In this document: positions 55,553-64,000 of the stretch, one piece after another
How the letters are laid out: each line of letters starts with the position of its first letter
How positions within the stretch are numbered: the first letter of the stretch is position 1
Source: Rhinopithecus roxellana
Lineage: Eukaryota > Chordata > Mammalia > Primates > Cercopithecidae
DNA: 64,000 nt
Reading direction: 5' to 3'
Assembly: GCF_007565055.1 (NCBI RefSeq)
Contig: NC_044561.1
Location: 32,567,483-32,631,482, forward strand
Program-made: the position numbers and the translations under genes
Notes under the pieces: model-generated
Told to the model about the DNA's origin: nothing
The model's input: only the letters and a program-made list of their open reading frames with translations
Databases searched by the model: none

Positions 55553-56109
55553 CCAGTCAAAATTTTGTTAGCTGCATTATAAGTATAAATGGTACTAAAT
55601 GCCTCTTCTAGGCAAAATTATCATCACTCAATGACTGTACTTCCTTCAATTTTTTATAAGCACATTGAGTTCTTATATATTTTGGGAGAATGAGGCTATA
55701 TTTTCTTTGTATTCATTAGCAGATTAGTGTGAATTAATTTGTCATATCACTTTGATTCAAATATTGGCCTGGAGAATTGGTTAAATTACTACTAAGTGGT
55801 TAGAAGAAGCTGGATATGCAAAATGATTCCTTAGGAAAAAGAGGATCTCATAGAAATGTTTTACTCAGGTAATGGATTAGGATCAGGTTCAGATTAGGGA
55901 TGGGAAGAAAAGACAGATTCCCTGTGTGCTCAAGGAAGCCACAGCAAATAAAACCTTGACCAAAATCAACAAGCAAATAAAACCTTGACCAAAACTTTAG
56001 GAGAAAGGGGGAGTGTTAGATAGGCTTGGTTTAGTAACCCACAATCTAGTATCTCCAGAGAAAGTGATAAACATAATTAAACAAAAAAGTATTTCCATGG
56101 AAGGCAATT
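55553..56109. other. No gene seen
   Basis: Unassigned AT-rich DNA. It contains the tandem repeat listed next. Confidence 0.4.
55943..55994. repeat. Two-copy tandem repeat, 29-bp period
   Basis: AGCAAATAAAACCTTGACC and following bases occur at 55943 and again at 55972, identical over 23 bp with a TCAACA spacer. Confidence 0.93.
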
Positions 56110-56225
56110 GTGGTATAGTAAAAGGTAGTATTGACCCCAAAGTCCAGATGTGAGTTATAATTCAATAAACTTAGGCAAGTTTATTTATTTGCTCTAAGTC
56201 ATAGTTAACTCATGTTTCATGCTAA
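56110..56225 (+). mobile_element. MIR SINE remnant
   Basis: CTTAGGCAAGTTTATTTATTTGCTCTAAGTCATAGTTAACTCATG (56170-56214) follows the MIR body CTTGGGCAAGTCACTTAACCTCTCTGAGCCTCAGTTTCCTCATC. Confidence 0.5.
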
Positions 56226-56304
56226 TATTAAGGCCCCAAGATTTTCAGAAAACGTCATGTAAAATATTCATTAATTCTAATATCTTGCTGTGAAACAGGC
56301 TTTG

Positions 56305-56395
56305 AAAAAGTATGTGGAGCTCTTTAAAAGTGTAGTTTACTGGACTCCACCTCAGAAATACTGGTTTAGGATCTCTGAGCACTGGTACCTCTAAA
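56305..56395 (+). mobile_element. Possible hAT (MER5/MER20-group) fragment
   Basis: GTGGAGCTCTTTAAAAGTGTAG, then GGACTCCACCTCAGAAATACTGG resembles the middle of these short elements (GGGAGCTTTTAAAAAT...GGGCCCCACCCCAGA). It is short and weak. Confidence 0.35.
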
Positions 56396-56938
56396 TTATC
56401 TCTGGAAAACTGTCTTCAGCTAATACTGATCTAGTTGTTGAATGTATATGCCTTAGAAATTTATTGAGCACTGAAATGTCTTGTTCACTAAATGGCCTAG
56501 AGATGATTCTCCATGATACTGAATGAGTAGTATGAATGACTGGGTCTTCATGCGTTCCTGTTTCTCTTGCCATCATATGACAAATTTCCACTACATGAAG
56601 GATTCTATTTGTGACACTATGTGAGATACAAACCCAATATATAGCAAGAGACAGCTTTCAAAAGGGTACTATCTTTTAGTAAGGCAATATAAATTCACAA
56701 ATACCTATAAAACACAATGAAATACAGAAAATTGCATAATAGACACACATGGCTGATTTCTAAGTTATAGGGATAGATACCAAGGAATGAAAAAGAAATG
56801 TCAATTTCCATGAATTTTTAAAAATATGTGCAGCATGTAAACTGAGAGGATGCTGTCAGTTGAAGAAGGATGAGATTCTTAAATTTGGAAAGGAGAGATT
56901 GGTTTCTTATAAAGGGTTGCAGCCTGCCTGGTGGCTAT
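56396..56938. other. No gene seen
   Basis: Unassigned AT-rich DNA. Confidence 0.4.
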
Positions 56939-57220
56939 TCTTTTTCTTTTTTTCTTTTGACACAGGATCTCACTTTATTGTGCAGGCTGTAGTGTAGTTG
57001 CACCATCATGGCTCACTGCAGCCTCAGTCTTCTAGGCCCAGGGAGTCCTCCTACTTTAGCCTCCTGAGTAGCTGGGACAACAGGAATGCACCACCATGCC
57101 TGGTTAAATTTTAAATCTGTGTAGAGATGGAGGTCTCACTGTGTTGCCCAGGCTGGTCTTGAACTCCTGGGCTCAAGTGATCCTTTATCAGCCTCTCAAA
57201 AGGCTGGGCTGGAATTATAA
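56939..57220 (-). mobile_element. Old Alu (AluJ-like), antisense
   Basis: A T/C-mixed tail, then GACACAGGATCTCACTTTATTGTGCAGGC, CTCACTGCAGCCTCAGTCTTC and GTTGCCCAGGCTGGTCTTGAACTCC. The usual end (GCCACCGCGCCCGGCC) is lost and is replaced by GGCTGGGCTGGAATTATAAG. AluJ-type bases and high divergence. Confidence 0.85.
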
Positions 57221-60200
57221 GAAGATACATTCCTTCTTGTATCAGTAGGGAAAGAGTATTAAGAGCAACATTTCCAGAGAATACTTTCATTTTAGGTAAT
57301 AGGAAAAAGGTAATGATGAATGTGGAGACATTTTTATTTGTAGGTAAGATCGTGAAGAGCTTAGAGTTTTTTATAGAGAAGCTGTAGTATATAGACTGTG
57401 AAATGGAAGAAATTTTACATAGGGCAATATCACAAAGTTGATTATTTTTTCGTAATTTAGTTTTGTTTTCTTAAATAAATTACAATATGGGTATATCTCA
57501 TACTTTAACAGTCTTTCATATATACAAAGTAGAAGATTTGTAGTTTTCTTGGTAAATATATAAGTGATTGAAAGAAGTGACTGTATGGACTATTAAGAGA
57601 GGATTCATTCCTACCTTAGTAATAATTTCTATGTAAGATACAGAAGTAAACACTTTTTATTTGTTTTATTGATTCATATTCTGAAAAAGTTTCCTGTAGA
57701 AAGAGTTAAAGTGAATCTACTACTACCAACCTTCAAATTAATAAGATATTTTGCATTTTCTAAATTCCTTGTAGATAGTTAAAAAGATAAGTTTTTCCAA
57801 ATCAACCTATCCATTATAAGTTGATAAAAACCTAGTCTCATTTGGGTAGTTTTTGCCAGAATATTCACAGCCCAAATAATATTTCAGTGAAAAAAATTCA
57901 CATTTATTAATGCTGAATTCAATCAAGATAAAAGTTAGATGTAAACATCCTAAGTATTATGGAGTATGAAAATTTGCTGTAATAAATGTTCAGTGGATGA
58001 ACATCTAATACCTTTTACACAATTATGATTATATTTTGGCCTCAGAATAATACTGTCTTTTCCAGCCTCTCAACAGTTGCCAAAGTGTAGGAAAGGATAA
58101 GATTATGGCATGAAATAATTCACATGAAGCAGTTCATTAGGAAATACATACTGAGCTTCTATAGTATATGTACTTCCAATAATTGAGAACAATTCTTAGA
58201 GCATGATAGCATTGTGTCTGCTTTTAGCCTTCATTTAACTTTTCTACTTCATTTAACTGGTATTGCTAGAAAATACTTTTACAATCTTTGGCTAATTAAT
58301 GGTCTCAAAAAGATAATGATGGATTCCATTGGATATTCTAAATAATTTTCTGCTTGTTCTCTGCCTATATCAAGTCTCCAGCAACAAAAACAGCCATGCA
58401 ACGCCCCCTGCATATTAAATTATCATTCATGTTAGGAATTGAATAGATCCAGTAAATGATTAATATGTGCTCACCAACTTACCATTTTAGGGCAATATTT
58501 GCACATGGCTAAACAAATAGATCTTTGCAGAAGATAATGAGATACGTGTCTGTTCTTTGCTTTCTTCATTGATTTGGATCACTGTACAATCATTAAGCCG
58601 AAGTCTATCTTAAAGAGGAGAGAGGGCTGCTGGCAGGAAGCCACTTTGGCAGGCTCTTCTATGTTGTGGTCTGTTTGGTTCATCCACAGAGACATGGATT
58701 AAGATAGAATTATAGGAAATCCTATCGAGTAAAGGCGTACTGGATGAGAAAAGGGAAAATTAATTTAAGCCTCTCTACTCCTTCAACATAACCTTTTAAA
58801 ATACTGGGTTACAGCGTGTTCATTTCACTTGTAATTCTGATGTAAGATACTAATGGAAACGACATTTGAAAAGGGACTGATGTGTGTATAAACTGTCACT
58901 GGCAGGTCCTAAAAGTACCTTTTCATGTGGGCATTCAGTTTGATGACATTTTCCAGGTTATGAGCATAGATTAGAAGTTATGAAATTCAAAGCCTATAAA
59001 GGCGTGTTCAATCTCTATCTCTTACAGGGTAAAGAGTTCTGAAATCTTGATTTACGGAATAAAATATTAACCCAGGACATTGTTAGGGCTATCATCATTT
59101 TTTGTTTATTGTTTTAATCTGAGAATGGAGGCTTAAAAACATCTTTGTTTTTTCTTAGCCTGTATAAAATCCATTGCAATGCAGACTTGGAATGGATTCC
59201 TTTAGCTCATGTCCCCTGCGTCTTAGTCAGTCACAGATGAGGGGCCATCTGACCTAATATTAATACTAATACACTGCACATGTGAGAGTACAGAATTTTC
59301 AAAGCTCTTCCATCTATATCAACTATTTTCTCCTCTCACACAGTTCTATAACTGGTCTCATTTGGCAGTTAAGTCGACAGGGGATGAGAGATTTAAGCGA
59401 CTTCTACAACACTATAGAGTCAGAGATGGAGCTAGGAGATGCATTAAGGCCTTTGAAATATACTCTTACACATATGTTTCCTAGTAGTGTCAGCTGTTGA
59501 CAATCAAATGTGTGTGTAGCTTATATTGTTCTCAGAAATTCTTAAGAAAAGGAAAAGAGAAAAGAAAAAGTAGGAAAAAAAAGAGAAGAATAGAAAAGAA
59601 AGAAACAACTTTCAGAGTTTTGGCAGAAATATTTCTAGTGCCCTAGAATAAAGACAAGGCCCCCGATTCCAAGGGCACAGATGTGTGGCAGGCAGTGAAG
59701 TGGCCACTAGCCAGACAGCCAAATTCCCATCCAGGGAATGCTCGGCGCTGGTGCTAGGGGAATACAGTGGGAGAAGGGCAATAAATGACCAGTGTGCCCA
59801 ATAAAACGAAAAGGCCAAAATGTTGCTTGGTCAGCTTAGCTTACTATTTTAACCAAACTTTTGGAAGCCATAGCTAATGAAGGTACCCAAAAAACGTTTG
59901 AATTGTTGCTGCATGCAATAGCCTGGAAAATGAGAACGGAAAGACAAACAGAAGGATTGATACTGTGGGTCTATGTGTCCTTCGTGCTGCAATGAGAATA
60001 ACTCAGCTCACTGGAAACTTCCAGGGAAGATGGCAACTTTTCAGGAGCAATTGTTTTGGGATTCTTTTCCCAAGTGTTTTTATATTTTAACAGGTCTAAC
60101 AATTTTAGTCATGAATGGGAAATCAAGCAACAGAAATCTAGTGTAGAAAAATCACAATTAATATTTTTAAAGACTTAATATGTCCTCTACTGGCTTAATA

Positions 60201-60407
60201 GTAGGCTTGTGTCTAATTAACTCAAAATGACTTTAGACTTGGCCATGAAAAAAACTTGTTACCTTTTCCACCTACTGCACATTGCTAATTCATTTCGCTT
60301 TCTCTTTTCTTTATTGATGTTTATGGTTGGGGAGGTTAAGGGCAGCAGGGGAAGAGAGCCTGCAATGTAAACGTTTTAGCCTGTAACATGAAAGGTACAT
60401 TTCGTGT
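57221..60407. other. No gene seen; one MIR-like trace
   Basis: AT-rich DNA without recognised genes. The part 59360-59445 (GCAGTTAAGTCGACAGGGGATG, AGAGTCAGAGATGGAGCTAGGA) faintly resembles an antisense MIR. An A/G-rich tract lies at 59547-59606. The 59282-59500 open frame (72 codons) has no recognised domain. Confidence 0.4.
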
Positions 60408-60517
60408 GCTTTATTCATGATAAAAAGAGCAAATGAAAAGAACAAGTTTTCATTTGTCATGAATAAAGCCATACATTTATCATGAATAAAGCCCATTTCA
60501 TTTATCATGAATAAAGC
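60408..60517. repeat. Cluster of direct and inverted 17-bp repeats
   Basis: TTTATCATGAATAAAGC occurs at 60476-60492 and 60501-60517, a one-mismatch copy lies at 60453-60469, and its exact reverse complement GCTTTATTCATGATAAA is at 60408-60424. Confidence 0.93.
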
Positions 60518-60625
60518 ACATAAAATGTAAAAAATTAAATCCAGTTTTTGTAATGAAGCATTGTTAAATGGCATGAATAGTTGAGAATGTTCAAGTCATT
60601 AATAACAAAACATATCTTTAGTTGG

Positions 60626-61054
60626 TGTATTAGGCTGTTCTTGCATCACTATAAATACGTAACTGAGACTGAGTAATTTATAAGGAAAAGAGGTTGAATT
60701 GGCTCATGGTTGTGCAGGCTGTATAGGAAGCACAGTGGCTTCTGCTTCTAGGGAAGCCTCAGGAAGCTTCTAATCACAATGGAAGACAAATAGGGAGCAA
60801 GCACATTACATGGTGAGAACAGGAGCAAGAGAGAGAGACAGTGGGGGTGGGAGTGGGGGAGAGGTGCCATATACTTCTAAACAACTGGATCTCACAAGAA
60901 CTCATTCACTATCACAAGGACACCACCAAGGGGATGGTGATAAAACATTCATGAGAAATCCATCCCCATGATCCAAACACCTCCAACCAGGCTCCACCTC
61001 CAACAATGGCGACTAAAATTAGACATGAGATTTGGGCAGATCCAAGTCATATCA
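60626..61054 (-). mobile_element. MST-type MaLR solo LTR
   Basis: A 429-bp inverted LTR from TGTATTAGGCTGTTC to AGTCATATCA. It contains GAGACTGAGTAATTTATAAGG, CCTCAGGAAGCTTCTAATCAC, TCTCACAAGAACTCATTCAC and CATCCCCATGATCCAAAC. Its flanks GTTGG (60621-60625) and GCTGG (61055-61059) form a 5-bp target-site duplication with one change. Confidence 0.87.
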
Positions 61055-61910
61055 GCTGGCAACAGTGTTTGGAATATATCTGTGTATATGTACCTGTCAT
61101 CTATGTATCTACATATCTATGTATCTAAATATCTCTTTATTTATATGTGTAGATTGCTATATCTACCTATTTTTCTGTCTAATGGGTGGTTACAATGGAT
61201 ATTATCCATTATTTTCACTATCATGCAAAAACTAGATTTTATACAGAAATACTAGAATATCATCTGTTAGATTTGCTGAATTTGTAGGTACTGTTTTCCA
61301 TGTATGCCTAACAGGAAGTGGAAAGAAGTGGATGCTTTCTACTTCCTAATCCACCCCTGGTAGAAGGATGGTGTGAGAGAATGCTTTGCAGACCTACAGT
61401 GAGAGGATGCTTTGGAGAACTAACTGTGGGTCCCCAGGGCCCAGGAAATAGAAACCAGTGTCTATCTATTCAAGTGTCTGAATAGAACTTACACTTCTGG
61501 CAGGACATAGGCTCGGGAGTACATAGAAGAAAAGGCAGAGCCTTCACTATGAACCCAACTCAAGGCAGCCACCAGGTAGGACTAAGCAAGTCCGAGTGGG
61601 GGGCTGCATGTTGATATGCACGTGGAGCAGAGGCTGAGTGGCAGGATGTTTGCTGCGGAGGGAATGCCTCAGAAAACTACAGGATGGCGATGCTCAGAGG
61701 AGAGGTTGCCAAGGAGCCTGAAAGGCACCACCAGGAGATAGTCAGCAAGAGGAACTGACCCCCAAGAGAAGTGACATTTGATGGCTCCTGTGTCAATGTA
61801 CAAGTGAGGTAGGATGTGCCCCTTTCCCTCCCAACCCACCTCTCCTGCAACTCGTTGAGTGGGTAAGAGACAGAAAAGAAATGAGGGAAAAAAAAGTAAC
61901 AAACATGCAA
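61055..61910. other. No gene seen
   Basis: It includes ATCT-type short tandem bits near 61098-61135 and a somewhat GC-richer part (61310-61800) without recognised gene content. Confidence 0.4.
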
Positions 61911-61922
61911 ACACACACACAC

Positions 61923-61965
<43 letters not shown>

Positions 61966-62025
61966 CCCAGGTCTGCTGTCCCAAGTAGTGGCTAAGGCTG
62001 GACTTATAAGTGCATTTCTGCATGT

Positions 62026-62059
<34 letters not shown>
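61911..62059. repeat. (CA)n and (TG)n microsatellites in mirror arrangement
   Basis: A CA run at 61911-61960 (one AA interruption near 61923) and a TG run at 62023-62059 (one C interruption at 62030) lie about 62 bp apart on the same strand. They are mutually complementary, so at least 28 bp can pair perfectly. Confidence 0.95.
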
Positions 62060-62062
<3 letters not shown>

Positions 62063-62484
62063 ATGTGTGTGTGTATGTAGAATCTTCGAAATGGATGTAA
62101 GATTAAAGTTTAGATTTGAAGTTTGACTTTGACTAACTTCAATGTCCATTTGAGAAAATTCGGCAAAAATTACCAAATATAAAATTTATGTTGTGACACA
62201 TACATATCACTTGCTTATGAATAAGCCATCTAGATACCTATGCTTATTTGTACTCTGAATATATATTATAAGAAATATTATAATGTGTGCATAAAACAAA
62301 TTTTCATACAATAAAATTGTGTGGCTTTGTTTGTAACTTGTTGATATTTTTGATTAATACTTGCCCATAAATGTCTACATTTAAAATGTAGTGAGGATTT
62401 TCCAATTGCATTACTTTTTTTTAAATTGCTAAAAACCCATTTTATGAAATTTGCTATATAATTATCAAAGAATTTTTCTTCAAA
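62060..62484. other. No gene seen
   Basis: AT-rich DNA. Nothing assigned. Confidence 0.4.
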
Positions 62485-62550
62485 ATGAGATCTGGGCAGA
62501 TCCAAGGCATATCAGTTGGCAACAGTGTTTGGAATATATCTGTGTATATG
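62485..62550 (+). repeat. Displaced copy of the MST LTR edge plus flank
   Basis: These 66 bp match 61025-61090 with three differences. That source segment is the last 30 bp of the MST LTR plus 36 bp of adjacent unique DNA. Confidence 0.93.
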
Positions 62551-64000
62551 ACTTTTAAACTGACTTTTAAACAATTTTTGCTGCTTGGCATTTGTACTTT
62601 CATAAGAAACTATAAGTTTTAAACAAGTCTCTCATCTATGCCATTTCCAGCTTGAAATATTTCCCACTATATTAAATATGATTTTTATGTTTCTTAAATA
62701 TAATGTTTAGTGGCTTTATCCTTCAATCATAATGGCTATTAGATTTTTTAAGGTAGAATAATAATTTTTAAATCATTTTTCACTAAACTAAACTAATGAG
62801 TAACTAGGATGTGAGTTTTAGAGCTAGCTGGATAATAGACATGACTAATCAGGGAAGACAAAAGAAAATGAAAGTCTTCAAAATATACACACAATCTCCT
62901 CACCATTATGCAACTATTCATCCAATGAATCATGAGGCAAGAGTTATTCCAGAAATGAGGGAAAAAATATATGTCAAGACCATTACCTACTGGTCAAAGC
63001 TTTTATTTTCCTCATTAACCAAAGTTTGTTTGAATTCAAAGCTCACTCACTTAGTAATCATTTTTTCCTGGGGAGAAATATGGAATGAATTTGATTTTCA
63101 TCTACATTCGATTACTATTTCCTAGTAAAATCCATATTTCGCTAAATTCAAAATGTATCATGTGAAACTTCTTTGTTTTCTTTGCTCCTCTTTATCTAAC
63201 TCAATGATGTCATTAATGTATTTTACAACTTAATTTTTTATAGAGGTAAACATGCCAGAGGAGCATGTATGCAAGTACCCGAGGTAAAGAGGATCTATAT
63301 TATAACCCCTTGCACCTTATTTTCAGTCTGAGTGGTTCAGATTCCTTTGTCTACTGACAGGATGTGGACAATACCTCTAAGATTTCATTTTAGGCAATGT
63401 GTCTACTCTCTGAGAAACAGGACAGCTTGAAGCGCTACACTAGAAGCAGGCAGAAGTGCTATTACACAGGCACTGGCTGCTGATTGCCAAGAATCACCAG
63501 GGGTAGGGGATAAGACATGTGGAATTGATGGGTGGTGAGAGATTATTGCTGTTCTGCAAAGCAAGATGTCAAGAGATATTCCTAGCTGTTTGCCAGATGA
63601 CAGGCCCGTTGGGGATATTTTGTGTGAAATGATTATTCTCAGTCACATTCAGACCTTTAAGCAATGATGTCAGCATTATCCTAGAGATTAAGGAAAAAAA
63701 AAAAAGAAAGAAAGAAAGAAAAGAAAAGGGCATGCAGAAGCAGACACCCAGTCTGTCTTCTAGAGAGCCATAAAATGTTTTCTTATTTCCTGGCTACTTA
63801 CAGTTCTTTTTAATGGTTTGCGTTCAATGATCTGGAAAGTGTCAGCCCATATACATTGTGTCTGAATTGAAAACCCTGAGGCAGACTGCTAAAAGATGGA
63901 CTTTGGAGTTCTACTTTGCTGGTTTCTCCAAACAAGCAAACAAATCATCATCATCAACAACAAAACCCTTCCTCTCAAAAACTACCTGCTTTAAAAATGA
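62551..64000. other. No gene seen
   Basis: AT-rich DNA, starting with ACTTTTAAACTG partly repeated in tandem (62550-62570). A poly-A and GAAA tract lies at 63692-63729. A 104-codon open frame at 62811-63125 has no recognised domain. No CpG island or RNA gene. Confidence 0.45.

Noticed and set aside
61669..62176. Cys-Val repeat frames (CVCVCV)
   Set aside because: Translations of CA/TG microsatellites.
1..64000. tRNA, snRNA, Y RNA, 5S or 7SK genes
   Set aside because: By eye I saw no cloverleaf with intact A and B boxes and no U6-like or 7SK-like text; only tRNA-derived MIR and 7SL-derived Alu SINEs. A tRNAscan/Infernal run would settle this.

Overview
This is a primate nuclear window, most likely from an Old World monkey. 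It is AT-rich and noncoding, and reads as a repeat-dense intergenic region or large intron. Two nearly intact Alu copies (14448-14765 minus, 16748-17061 plus) carry bases that I know as typical of cercopithecoid AluYR-type subfamilies (CCGGATCTCAGC in the left arm, CTTGAGCC instead of CGTGAGCC), not of human AluY. I see no convincing intact cellular protein-coding gene, tRNA, rRNA, snRNA or CRISPR array. Repeat family names come from recalled consensus features, not from a search, so subfamily labels are provisional.

Layout. 1-10.6 kb: Alus, ancient L2-like and hAT debris, and one decayed coding-like stretch (6237-6728). 10.6-13.4 kb: an antisense L1 split by a complete THE1-type MaLR provirus. 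13.4-24.6 kb: two monkey-type Alus, MIR/L2 fossils, microsatellites and two MaLR solo LTRs. 24.8-39.6 kb: an antisense L1M split by an 11.6-kb insertion. This is a four-layer nest: L1M contains an ERVL provirus with MLT2B-like LTRs, which contains an MST-type MaLR provirus, which contains a nearly full-length HERV-L with MLT2A-like LTRs. Target-site duplications (TTGAT, GATAG, TACAG) fix the three insertion borders. 39.6-46.9 kb: older L1/HAL1, LTR, L2, hAT and MIR fragments. 48.7-51.7 kb: Alus, an older L1 interrupted by an Alu and a younger L1, and a possible retrocopy. 52.5-54.1 kb: a GC-rich LTR-like block resembling HERV9/LTR12 elements. 55-64 kb: an MLT2-type solo LTR, an Alu, an MST-type solo LTR, a displaced 66-bp copy of that LTR's edge, and microsatellites.

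The most gene-like material is the HERV-L at 30904-37557: tRNA-Leu-type primer site, gag fragments, a protease DTG motif, reverse transcriptase, RNase H, integrase and the dUTPase domain that marks this family, with no env. It is broken by several frameshifts and stops, and the reverse transcriptase active site reads YVND. I found no evidence of a novel functional system. What stands out is structural: the dated nest, local template-switch-like duplications, and several perfect inverted repeats.
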